Assembly (NCBI GenBank): GCA_034932485.1
Contig: JAYFOQ010000019.1
Coordinates: 65,360 to 129,359, forward strand
Direction of reading: 5' to 3'
From: Gordonibacter sp034932485
GTDB lineage: Bacteria; Actinomycetota; Coriobacteriia; Coriobacteriales; Eggerthellaceae
Length of the DNA stretch: 64,000 nt
This document shows positions 25,804 to 33,529 of this stretch, piece by piece; position 1 is the stretch's first letter, and each line of letters opens with the position of its first letter. The notes under the pieces were generated by a model. That model worked only from the letters and a program-made list of their open reading frames with translations. It was not told where the DNA came from and did no database searches. The translations under genes were made by a program, and so were the position numbers.

Positions 25804-26577
25804 TCAGCGATTGCGCGCGAACACAAAACACCGCTCATCCGACCGCTTTGCGTCAAACGCATATCCCATCACGTCGAACTCCCGCAAGTCTTCCACGCAT
25901 TGCACGCCCTGCTCGGCACACCATCGCACCATTGAGCCGCGTGCGGCCTTCGCGGCAGTCGAGCGCTGCACAAGGCGGCCGGACGCGTCGAGAGTGCCGA
26001 ACAGGCAGGTGATTATGTGAGAAGCAGCTAACCCCTGCTTCTCAGCTGCAGCCGCATGGGGAAGCACCACTTTGGCATACTCGACGGAAGCAAGGTTCAC
26101 GATGGCGTCCGCTTCGGCGGCAAGCGCCTCGTAGAGCGCAGGTCCCCAATAGTCGTAAAGGTTCGCGCAACCGTCGACCGCCAGCTTCGCCTGCATCTCC
26201 AGGCGATACGGAACCACGCCGTCGAAGGGACGCAGCACGCCGTAAAAGCCGGAGAGGATGCGCAGGTGCTCTTGCAGGTATGCCAGCTGAGCCGATTCCA
26301 TCACCTGCGGCGCCACGTGCTGGTACTGGATACCCTCATAAGCGAGAATCGCCGGAGTCAGCGTAGCGGCTTCCAAGTCCATGCAGCGGAAGCGCTCGAA
26401 GTTGAGTTCGGCCAGCGCGTCGCTGCATTGCCAGAGGGCTTTCGCGCCGTCGTAGCAAAGCGAGCCCACTGCCTGCGCGAGGGTGCGCGTGCGCTCAAGG
26501 AACGCCGGCCGATCGCGCCAAGGCAGCGAATCGTCAACCACGTTCATCTTTTTGGCAGGCGATACGATGAAGCGCAT
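25804..26577 (-). CDS. yaaA: YaaA-family peroxide stress protein
   Basis: A 257-residue YaaA (DUF328/UPF0246) protein. The start MRFIVSPAKKMN is the family's signature, and later segments FSGFYGVLRPFD-like (here LSGFYGVLRPFDGVVPYRLEM) and the C-terminal VMGYAFD match. In E. coli YaaA lowers free iron during hydrogen peroxide stress and binds DNA. AAGGGG precedes the ATG. It is a single gene with no obvious operon partners. Confidence 0.93.
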   Translation of the reverse strand: MRFIVSPAKKMNVVDDSLPWRDRPAFLERTRTLAQAVGSLCYDGAKALWQCSDALAELNFERFRCMDLEAATLTPAILAYEGIQYQHVAPQVMESAQLAYLQEHLRILSGFYGVLRPFDGVVPYRLEMQAKLAVDGCANLYDYWGPALYEALAAEADAIVNLASVEYAKVVLPHAAAAEKQGLAASHIITCLFGTLDASGRLVQRSTAAKAARGSMVRWCAEQGVQCVEDLREFDVMGYAFDAKRSDERCFVFARNR

Positions 26578-26687
26578 GGTATTCCCCTTGCTCGAACTAA
26601 TAACTTACCCCTATCCTATCATGGTAAAAGGCCTTTGTCGGCCAACTGCAACAGCGCACGTCATCGCTTCTTCCCCAATCACTTGTC

Positions 26688-26730
26688 TATTGAGCAAATT
26701 TGCGCTACTATTGAGCAAATTTGCTCAATA
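26688..26730. promoter_or_regulatory. Duplicated operator with 22-bp perfect palindrome before the ATPase gene
   Basis: TATTGAGCAAATTTGC occurs at 26688-26703 and again at 26709-26724, exactly 21 bases apart (two helical turns). The second copy extends to a perfect 22-bp palindrome (26709-26730) whose end touches the AGGAG ribosome site of the next gene. It looks like a repressor operator, or an mRNA hairpin masking the ribosome site. Confidence 0.65.
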
Positions 26731-26740
26731 GGAGAACATT

Positions 26741-27931
26741 ATGCTGCCTTACCAACGCCCCCTCGTTACAACTCTCGTCAATCGCATGAACGAACCTCGA
26801 CGATTCATGCAAATACTCATCGGCCCTCGCCAAACCGGGAAAAGCACCGCCATAAAGCAAGCTCTCCAACACATGAATATTCCTTATCATTTTTCACAGG
26901 CAAGCATCGAAAACTCCAGCCGAGATTGGCTTCGCGCACAATGGCTGCAAGCACGAAACCTCATAGGGGCCATTCATTCCTCAGTCCTTCTCGTTATAGA
27001 CGAAGTTCAGCTTGTCGATCAGTGGTCAGCCGTGGTGAAAGAGCTTTGGGATGAAGATGCGTGGAACGATATCGATCTTCGCGTAGTGCTCACAGGATCT
27101 TCTTCTCTTTTGCTGCAATCAGGACTGTCCGAAGCCCTCACGGGACGTTTTGAAGTTATCCGAAGCCCTCATTGGTCGCTCAGTGAATGCCACGATGCTT
27201 TCGACTACACGTTGGAAGATTTCCTATACTTCGGCGGTTATCCCGGAGGCGCAGCCCTCAAAAACGATAAGAGCCGATGGCTTGACTACCTTGTCAATGC
27301 CGTTATCGAGCCAAGCATCACCCGCGATGTCGTTGCACTTGACGCAGTCCGCAAGCCGGCACTCATGCGCAGGCTTTTCCAAATTGGGGCACCTTATTCA
27401 GGTCAAGAACTTTCCTATCGAAAGCTTCTCGGACAACTCGACGATGCAGGTAACACCACCACCATAGCGCACTACCTCGATCTGCTTTCAAACGCAGGGC
27501 TCATGTGCGGGCTCCAAAAATATGATCCCAAAATGATCAAAACAAAGGCCAGCTCGCCGCGCCTCATGGTGTATGACACCGCCCTTATGGTAGCCAGTTA
27601 TGGTCAGTACCGCGACTTCCTCTTGAGCGACCCCGAGCGCAAAGGCCATCTAATCGAAAGTGCTATCGGCGCCTACCTACTCGCTCAGGCACCGTTGCAG
27701 CACTTTGAAGTGTTCTGGTGGCGCGAGGGGACAAACGAGGTTGATTTTGTCTTGACACAAGGGGAGTCCATACTCGCCATCGAAGTAAAGAGCGGACGCA
27801 TCAAGTCGCTCAAAGGACTCACTGCCTTCGTCAATCGATTCCCTAAGGCGAAAACCCTCACCATAGGTTCATCGAGCTGCCCCGTCGAGAACTTCCTACT
27901 AGGAAATCATCCTCTTTTTGGGGCCTCATAA
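26741..27931 (+). CDS. AAA ATPase with DUF4143 C-terminal domain
   Basis: A 396-residue protein. The N-terminal AAA_14 ATPase has Walker A IGPRQTGKST near 28-37, Walker B VLLVIDEVQ near 82-90 and sensor VVLTGSSS. The C-terminal DUF4143 half has FFGGYPG-like YFGGYPGG near 163 and a nuclease-like WWREGTNEVDFVL ... LAIEVKSG segment, where acidic residues and EVK recall a PD-(D/E)xK fold. Members are common in anaerobes and their role is not established. AGGAG lies seven bases before the ATG. Monocistronic, with a distinctive operator. Confidence 0.88.
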   Translation: MLPYQRPLVTTLVNRMNEPRRFMQILIGPRQTGKSTAIKQALQHMNIPYHFSQASIENSSRDWLRAQWLQARNLIGAIHSSVLLVIDEVQLVDQWSAVVKELWDEDAWNDIDLRVVLTGSSSLLLQSGLSEALTGRFEVIRSPHWSLSECHDAFDYTLEDFLYFGGYPGGAALKNDKSRWLDYLVNAVIEPSITRDVVALDAVRKPALMRRLFQIGAPYSGQELSYRKLLGQLDDAGNTTTIAHYLDLLSNAGLMCGLQKYDPKMIKTKASSPRLMVYDTALMVASYGQYRDFLLSDPERKGHLIESAIGAYLLAQAPLQHFEVFWWREGTNEVDFVLTQGESILAIEVKSGRIKSLKGLTAFVNRFPKAKTLTIGSSSCPVENFLLGNHPLFGAS

Positions 27932-28096
27932 AACGAATCACGGTTGGTTGCGAATCTAAGCGCAGCACTATACTTACAAACGCAAGGAATGTGCTTTGTC
28001 ACGCAAATCAGTCTGAACGTGTTACATTTGGCCTTGCAAGAACTCCTTGAAGACGCTTTGAGCTAGCCTGACCAGACAGTCATCAGAAAGGCGCAC

Positions 28097-28132
28097 GGCA
28101 ACAAGCAGGTTCAAAATATCCTACTTGTTGCC
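28097..28132 (+). terminator. Probable terminator after the DUF4143 ATPase gene
   Basis: GGCAACAAG at 28097 pairs with CTTGTTGCC ending at 28132, with a further AGG/CCT inside, then TTTATAA. It lies 165 bases past the stop codon. The rest of the gap 27932-28256 shows nothing I recognise. Confidence 0.55.
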
Positions 28133-28256
28133 TTTATAACCCTCCGCGGAATCTCGAGCTTTAAGGCATTGTCCTTGGCACTCATCATGACATAGCATAG
28201 ATCACTCCATCCCTCCAATACAGAGCTTTTACACTGCATCTCGCCACTGGAATCTC

Positions 28257-29036
28257 TTAGGATGAAGAATTGCACGTTTCGGACAAACGCCGTTCTAAGT
28301 ACGTCAGGTGTCCGCACTCCTCTTCAGTCCAGTCGCCGAAGAGTATCCGTTCAAGCGCCTCGCATGCCCGTCCCTGGCTTTCGACATCGTCGGAAGGAAA
28401 TAGCCGCTGCTCGTTTCTCGCATAGAGGCTCACGCTATCAAACAGGCCCGAATCTTCGAGCACTTCCAGGTTCTTAACGATACCTTCGACAATCGAGAGG
28501 TGATGGGCGGGATCGACCGCACGCGGCGCGGTGCCTGCGATGCGCATCTGCTCATAGCGCAACTGGCAGCTTACGAGCGATATCTCGGGTTTCACCGCCA
28601 TAAGCGCCAGCGAGACCTTATAGCCGCGACCGCGCAGGAGCGTTGCGGTTTTGAGGGGAACTTCAGACGTTCGCAGTGTTCCTTCAATAATAAGATTGTA
28701 TCCCGTGATGGAAAGAGTGTCGACGACGGCTTCTACCATCCGTCCCGCCCATTCGGCCGTATGTGCGGGAGCATCAATACCGTATTTTTCGCTTATCCGC
28801 CTATACTGCGGATGAAAAGCGCGGTACTCGTCACCGTTGATAACAACCACATTGTTTTTCATTGCAGTACGAAAAATATTATGCAACGTTGTTTTGCCCG
28901 CGCCACTTTGTCCTCCAAGCAAAATTGCTCGGGGATTGGCAGACAAACCGATGCGCTTATCAACGACAAGGGCGCTCACAATTTTTCCAAGTTCTTCGTA
29001 AAATACCTCGTCCAAGTATTGTTCAAGGCCTTCCAC
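28257..29036 (-). CDS. Zeta-type toxin (PezT-like kinase)
   Basis: A 259-residue P-loop kinase of the zeta toxin family, which phosphorylates UDP-N-acetylglucosamine and so blocks peptidoglycan synthesis. Walker A is LLGGQSGAGKTT near 38-49. VINGDEYRAFHP near 68 holds the conserved substrate-binding Asp, then NLIIEGTLR and PRAVDPAHH later in the fold. A GTG start at 29036 follows the antitoxin stop codon by one base, so translation is coupled. Confidence 0.85.
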   Translation of the reverse strand: MEGLEQYLDEVFYEELGKIVSALVVDKRIGLSANPRAILLGGQSGAGKTTLHNIFRTAMKNNVVVINGDEYRAFHPQYRRISEKYGIDAPAHTAEWAGRMVEAVVDTLSITGYNLIIEGTLRTSEVPLKTATLLRGRGYKVSLALMAVKPEISLVSCQLRYEQMRIAGTAPRAVDPAHHLSIVEGIVKNLEVLEDSGLFDSVSLYARNEQRLFPSDDVESQGRACEALERILFGDWTEEECGHLTYLERRLSETCNSSS

Positions 29037-29037
29037 G

Positions 29038-29607
29038 TTACGCTGCCTTTGTTTGGCGATTCTTTGCCAAAAGCCCCAAGCCCTCGATTTGGCCTCTGAT
29101 TTCCGAAAGCCTCACCTTATTCAAATGCCCTTCGTCAATAATGCGCATCTTGGCCTGCGCCAGTTGCATGAACACGTCCTCGTACACTGCAGCCGAAAGA
29201 ATATCTCCGCCTTTTTTGGCAGCCGCGAGCAAATGCGAAACCTCTCCCATCACCTGGGCCGCGTGTTCATTGAGTACTTCCTGCTGCAGTGTGATTTCGT
29301 ACATCTCGTTGATCCCCATGACGTCCTCTCCCTCGACGAATGAAACCAGGGCGTATACGATCTTCTCGGTTTTTTCGCGCTGGCCGACGGAAAGCAGGTC
29401 TCCATCGCGCTTGAGGCAATCCGCCACGAACTCCGGATTCTCGGCGGCGCGTATGAGGTTCGCACTCGCTTTGCTCGGGGGCCGTCCGTTTTCATAGCGT
29501 ACGACACTCGCTCCGCCAAGCCCCAGCAGGCGCGCAAACCCCTGCTGCGTCAGTCCGTACTTTTCCCGAATCCGTTTGATATCCCAAGCAGCAAGCTGAT
29601 TCGACAT
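29038..29607 (-). CDS. XRE-type antitoxin for the zeta toxin
   Basis: A 189-residue protein from the ATG at 29607, preferred because GGAG lies six bases upstream. An N-terminal helix-turn-helix (IKRIREKYGLTQQGFARLLGLG) recognises DNA; the rest is helical and charged. The order antitoxin then toxin with one base between, and the zeta toxin partner, identify it as antitoxin and autoregulator. The helix-turn-helix resembles the MqsA type more than the short PezA repressor. A palindrome lies at its start. Confidence 0.78.
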   Translation of the reverse strand: MSNQLAAWDIKRIREKYGLTQQGFARLLGLGGASVVRYENGRPPSKASANLIRAAENPEFVADCLKRDGDLLSVGQREKTEKIVYALVSFVEGEDVMGINEMYEITLQQEVLNEHAAQVMGEVSHLLAAAKKGGDILSAAVYEDVFMQLAQAKMRIIDEGHLNKVRLSEIRGQIEGLGLLAKNRQTKAA

Positions 29608-29618
29608 AAGCACTCCAT

Positions 29619-29634
29619 TCAATCTTTTGATTGA
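29619..29634. promoter_or_regulatory. Probable operator of the antitoxin-zeta operon
   Basis: TCAATC and GATTGA flank TTTT in a perfect palindrome just upstream of the ribosome site, followed by an AT-rich promoter-like stretch. The remaining gap to 29911 holds only a weak CCTCC/GGAGG hairpin near 29761-29780. Confidence 0.5.
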
Positions 29635-29911
29635 TAGAAATATATCTTATGATCGATTATATTGCAAGAACTATCAAAGATAATCAGTACCCCTTCACTA
29701 CCCCAGCTGCACCTTCCATTCGGAAACCGCTTCTCCTTCGAAGTCCTTCAAACACAAATGCCTCCATCCTTGATCGGAGGGGTTTCTCAAACGCACAGCA
29801 GCTCCTGAAAGAACCATCCTGCGGAAGCTGCTGCATGCGTATTGAGTTAGAAGTTCCGGCGACCTTTCATTAGCCAAAGCGATAAAAGCCCGACACCCAA
29901 AGAACTCAAAC

Positions 29912-30529
29912 CTAGGAATGGCAGGTGCGACATTCGTAGACGTTTTGGTGGTGGCACGACAGACACTTGTCAGGAGCGACCGCCTGAGCCGCATCGGTTG
30001 TGTGCATGGAGTGACAGCTGGCGCAGGTCAAGGCCGCATGCCCCTCGCCCGTGGGGAGGTCGTGCGGGTTCACCGTCTTGCCGTTGGCGTCGGTCAACAA
30101 AGCAAGGTCGGCCGTTGTTGCTTTAAGCGTGGCTGCATCGTGACAGCTGATGCAGACGTCTGCATCAACCTCAGTCTTCTTGAGCTTGGTCACCTTCTTG
30201 GAAAGGTCCTTGGACTCGTCATGCACCTTAGTCAGCGTCATTTCGTCGGCATGACAGCTTGCGCACTGCAAATTCTGCTGTTGGTGGGTTGCGCAAAGAT
30301 AACTTGCATCCGTCATCGACGTGGTCTCCGACTCATGGCAGGACGTACAGTCGGAGTCCGTCGACCAGGCAACCTGAGCCGTCGAATCGCCTTTCGCCGC
30401 CCCGCCCTCAGGTGCTTCGGACGCATTCTTCGGCGCGCAGCCGGCGAGGCCGCAAAGGGCTGCTATGCAAGCAGTTGCTAAAACAACCGCCGCCAGCATA
30501 ACGCCTCGTCCCATAGTTTCGCTTCTCAT
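29912..30529 (-). CDS. Exported hexahaem cytochrome c lipoprotein
   Basis: A 205-residue cytochrome with six CxxCH haem motifs: CTSCH, CASCH, CISCH, CASCH, CLSCH and CRTCH. The N-terminus is a lipoprotein signal with LAGC lipobox, so it is tethered outside the membrane. AAGGA before the ATG at 30529 decides the start over the GTG at 30544. It is the last gene of a three-gene unit with a Tat-exported flavoprotein. It resembles the cytochrome/flavoprotein pairs of Eggerthella reductases such as Cgr1/Cgr2, in which a haem protein passes electrons from the membrane to an exported flavin reductase. That role is inferred. Confidence 0.88.
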   Translation of the reverse strand: MRSETMGRGVMLAAVVLATACIAALCGLAGCAPKNASEAPEGGAAKGDSTAQVAWSTDSDCTSCHESETTSMTDASYLCATHQQQNLQCASCHADEMTLTKVHDESKDLSKKVTKLKKTEVDADVCISCHDAATLKATTADLALLTDANGKTVNPHDLPTGEGHAALTCASCHSMHTTDAAQAVAPDKCLSCHHQNVYECRTCHS

Positions 30530-30575
30530 CGATCCTTCTTTCACGTGCTTGATAATTCGCTTGAAGTGCCTTGGC

Positions 30576-31379
30576 TTACGCAGCCTCTATCTCGGCACCT
30601 TCGAACGTACCCGTACCGGCATAGTTCGGGTTTCCGCCATTGGCAGAAACATTGCCCGAGAAGACAGCTCCGTTGTTGACCACGTTCGCTCCATCGTTGT
30701 AAAGAGCCGCAACGGCTGCTCCGCTTGCCGAGCACTGCGAGAACGTGCATCCCGACTCCAGGGTAAGGTAGGCATCGGCACCACTGACCGACACAGCCGA
30801 TGCGCCAAAGTTTTCAGCATAGCCCGTGCCATCGGTCACGTTGTTCGTCACCTCAACGCCGGAATCGAATGTCACCCGCGCCAGATTGGAGATCATGACG
30901 ACCGGACTCGTCACGCCGGCTCCCGCACCGTCGAACACGATGTTCCTCAGCGTGATGGTGCCATCGGTTATGCGCAGCATTTCATTAGTTTGTCCGTCGG
31001 CACGAAAGACTTTGAAGGGCTTATCACCAGCACTTTTGATAATGATGCTTGTCCTGAAACCGATAGTCGGACTCTCTCCGCTTTCGGTATCGACCGTATC
31101 AGCCAGAAGCGTCACCGTGCCGCCGCCGTTCTGATTTGCCCGATCGATGGCATCTTTAAGGTTGGCATAATACTGATCGATATACTTGACCGTTTTTCCC
31201 GCAGCAAGCGCCTCGGCATCGGGATCTGCCTTCTCTTCGACCTTTTCTTCTTTCTGAGTGGCCGCGGGCTTCGCATTCTCGGAAGCAGCCTCTTTCTCGC
31301 CGCCGCCCGAACTGCAGCCGAAGCAAGCCAATGCAAGAGCGGCAGCGATTACGGTAGGACCGATCTTCTTGAGTTTCAT
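30576..31379 (-). CDS. Beta-helix-like lipoprotein of the flavin-reductase operon
   Basis: A 267-residue lipoprotein: basic start, hydrophobic core, lipobox-like CFGC, then a Glu/Ala/Lys linker to about residue 60. From there short strands and turns repeat (GGTVTLLADTV, MLRITDGTITLRNIVFDGAG, VVMISNLARVTFDSGVEVTNN, AYLTLESGCTFSQCSASG), the pattern of a right-handed parallel beta-helix. Such folds often bind or process polysaccharides, but no catalytic residues stand out. It sits between an exported flavoprotein and cytochrome, so it may present substrate or scaffold the complex. I know no described homolog in such an operon. Confidence 0.75.
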   Translation of the reverse strand: MKLKKIGPTVIAAALALACFGCSSGGGEKEAASENAKPAATQKEEKVEEKADPDAEALAAGKTVKYIDQYYANLKDAIDRANQNGGGTVTLLADTVDTESGESPTIGFRTSIIIKSAGDKPFKVFRADGQTNEMLRITDGTITLRNIVFDGAGAGVTSPVVMISNLARVTFDSGVEVTNNVTDGTGYAENFGASAVSVSGADAYLTLESGCTFSQCSASGAAVAALYNDGANVVNNGAVFSGNVSANGGNPNYAGTGTFEGAEIEAA

Positions 31380-31417
31380 GGGCGTTCACCCCTTTCATTC
31401 GAATACGTATCTTGTCG

Positions 31418-31446
31418 GCCGCCTGCCGCATGTGCAGACAGGCGGC
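31418..31446 (-). terminator. Hairpin between flavoprotein and lipoprotein genes
   Basis: GCCGCCTG pairs with CAGGCGGC, with no T run. A second perfect inverted repeat (TGCGATCG, TG, CGATCGCA) lies at 31513-31530 just after the flavoprotein stop. These may stabilise the upstream mRNA and set a higher level of flavoprotein. Confidence 0.4.
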
Positions 31447-31547
31447 TCAGACACGATTCCATCGCAGGCAGAGGGAGGGAGGGGTTCTGCTGCGGGGAAT
31501 CTTCAGGAGGAATGCGATCGTGCGATCGCAGGAGGTATCTCTACTGC

Positions 31548-33215
31548 CTACTTCTTGGCGTCCCATGCCTCAAGCGTCACCGCATGCTGAGCGGCCACGC
31601 GCCCAGTCGTTACCGCTTCGAGAATATTGCCGATGTTATAGACGAAAGCGTTGTAGGAGCCGAACTCGCCGGTGCTGTACAGGCGCGGGATAGGCTCGCC
31701 GAACGGATCCATCGTCTGGCAGTTCTCGTTACGCACGGGGCCACCCTGGGTATTGATACTCGAATAGCCCAGCTCGATAGCGTAGAACGGAGGAGTGTTC
31801 AGCGGAAGCATATGCTTCGCATCGCGATTGAATTCAGGGTCCTTCCCCGCATCGCAATACGAGTTGTACGTTTGGACGGTCTCCGCCAAAGCTGCGGCAT
31901 CTATGCCGTTGATAACCTCGCTCTCGTCATGACAGGGGCGCTCGGCCTTGATGTTCTTGGCGAGCTCCTCGATCGTGCCGCCTTTGAACACCCAGCCGCG
32001 TTCGACGGCCTTATCGTTGCTACCCCACTCGAGCAGCGGCTCGTCAGGATGGTTGTGGTTCCATACGCCTGCGTAGGTGTTGATGATGCCCGCTCGGCCC
32101 GAGCCATCCCACAGCGGCTTGGCATCATACATGGCCTGGTCGAACACGAGAAACATGGGCAGATGAGGATAGTCGCATGTTTTGCTGTCGAAGTCGAAGC
32201 CGGGCTTGTGGTCCATATCGTGCGCGCCGGTCTTGTCCTCTTTCATGAAGCGCTTGCCCTTGTAGTCGACGATGCAGTAGTTGTACGGCGTAATGCCGTC
32301 GGTGGCGTCGGTGCTGATGGAGCAGTTAGCCTCGAGCGACGGCTGCATATAGCACAGGGCGGCATGCTCGAGAGCGTGCATATGCCAGATATCGGCACCC
32401 ACCGACTGGACCATGGGGAAACCGTCGCCGGTGTTATGGGGCGTGCCCCAGGGGAACACGCGAACACCCGGGTTGTTGTAGCTGAATTGGATTTCGGGAT
32501 TGTTCTCGTAGCCGCCGCACGCCATGATCACCGCTTTGCGCGCCTTGAAGTTCAATGTGTTGCCGTTTTCATCCTCGGCGACAACGCCGACGATCTCTTT
32601 GGTCTCGGGATTCTGGATAAGCTTCTTGGCAGGCGTGGACAAGCGCACGTCGACGCCGTATTCTTCCCCCGCCTCGTCTATTGCCTCGAACAAGTACATG
32701 CCGACTATACCGTCTCGGCCGGCCACGTAGCCACCTTGGTATTCCTTCGGGCGCTTGTGTCCGTCGTTGCCTTCGTCTGCCCACGTGATGTCGATACCGA
32801 ACGCCTCCATCCATTCCGGTGTCTCGTTGGCATGCGCCATATAGCCCTTGATAACCTCTTCGCTGGCACCGGCACCAAACGACCCATGAAGATAGGTCTT
32901 TGCCCATTCGTCCACATCGGCACCGACGCACGAATGGAGATGACCACCTGAGCAGCCCGTGCTACCGCCATCGCGCTCCGCCGACTTCTCCAAAACGATG
33001 CAGGATGCCCCTTCATGCGCAGCGGCGATGGCGGCAAGCGCCCCCGCGCCGCCGTACCCTACGACGATCAGATCGGCTTCCGCATCCCACTTCTCTGGCA
33101 TCCATGTCTGGCTTCCGGACCCTCCGGAGGAACAGCCTGCCATACCGGCCACCGCCGCTCCGGCCATGGCGAGACCCGCTCCTTTGAGAAAACCCCTTCG
33201 CGTTACTTCAGACAT
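31548..33215 (-). CDS. Tat-exported FAD-dependent reductase, fumarate-reductase/Cgr2-like
   Basis: A 555-residue flavoprotein. The ATG at 33215 is chosen for AGGAG six bases upstream and the Tat signal TRRGFLKGAG that follows; the signal ends in lipobox-like GMAGC. FAD-binding motifs are GYGGAGA near 65, then ACGGYENN mid-protein and YSTGEFGS ... VYNIGNILEA near the C-terminus. No FMN or haem domain is fused, so electrons must come from a partner, most likely the hexahaem cytochrome two genes on. The family includes fumarate, urocanate and cardiac-glycoside reductases. The acceptor cannot be told from sequence. GC-richer than the surroundings. Confidence 0.88.
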   Translation of the reverse strand: MSEVTRRGFLKGAGLAMAGAAVAGMAGCSSGGSGSQTWMPEKWDAEADLIVVGYGGAGALAAIAAAHEGASCIVLEKSAERDGGSTGCSGGHLHSCVGADVDEWAKTYLHGSFGAGASEEVIKGYMAHANETPEWMEAFGIDITWADEGNDGHKRPKEYQGGYVAGRDGIVGMYLFEAIDEAGEEYGVDVRLSTPAKKLIQNPETKEIVGVVAEDENGNTLNFKARKAVIMACGGYENNPEIQFSYNNPGVRVFPWGTPHNTGDGFPMVQSVGADIWHMHALEHAALCYMQPSLEANCSISTDATDGITPYNYCIVDYKGKRFMKEDKTGAHDMDHKPGFDFDSKTCDYPHLPMFLVFDQAMYDAKPLWDGSGRAGIINTYAGVWNHNHPDEPLLEWGSNDKAVERGWVFKGGTIEELAKNIKAERPCHDESEVINGIDAAALAETVQTYNSYCDAGKDPEFNRDAKHMLPLNTPPFYAIELGYSSINTQGGPVRNENCQTMDPFGEPIPRLYSTGEFGSYNAFVYNIGNILEAVTTGRVAAQHAVTLEAWDAKK

Positions 33216-33397
33216 ACCGTTCTCCTTCCTTGCGCTGAACCTTATCTTCAAACCCCTCGAGCGCCGCGTCTGTCGGCAGCGCCCTGCGCATCGACTAAGA
33301 CCGCCGGGCCGCCTCCAAACCGCTCACCGCAACGGCCGAAGTTTAGAAGCGATGGATTGCATAGTAGGAAGCAGAGTGCGAAAAATCACCGCACGAT

Positions 33398-33451
33398 ACG
33401 GGTAAGGCAGCTACGCAACCCGGGTAGAAGCAAGTCCACCCGCAACGGGTA
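33398..33451. promoter_or_regulatory. Three copies of a CGGGTA motif in the divergent promoter region
   Basis: ACGGGTA at 33398-33404, CCGGGTA at 33420-33426 and ACGGGTA at 33445-33451 lie in the same direction, 22 and 25 bases apart; the last two share GCAAC in front. They sit between the flavoprotein operon and its divergent LuxR regulator and are candidate binding sites. No other gene lies in this 314-base gap. Confidence 0.45.
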
Positions 33452-33529
33452 GTACGCTTTTCCCAAACGCCCAGGCACGCCATCGACGAGGCGCTATACT
33501 ACCGAAGGGGAGATTTGAGGAGGGGTGCC

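Noticed and set aside
28111..28317. 68-residue reverse frame overlapping the zeta toxin 3' end
   Set aside because: No ribosome site or family, and it crosses a probable forward terminator.
29698..29994. 98-residue reverse frame downstream of the cytochrome gene
   Set aside because: It overlaps the cytochrome 3' end out of frame and has no start signal or recognisable domain.
30465..32951. 828-residue forward open frame across the flavoprotein operon
   Set aside because: It lies antisense to three well-supported exported redox genes in a GC-rich region where stops are rare. Composition is not protein-like and there is no domain or ribosome site.
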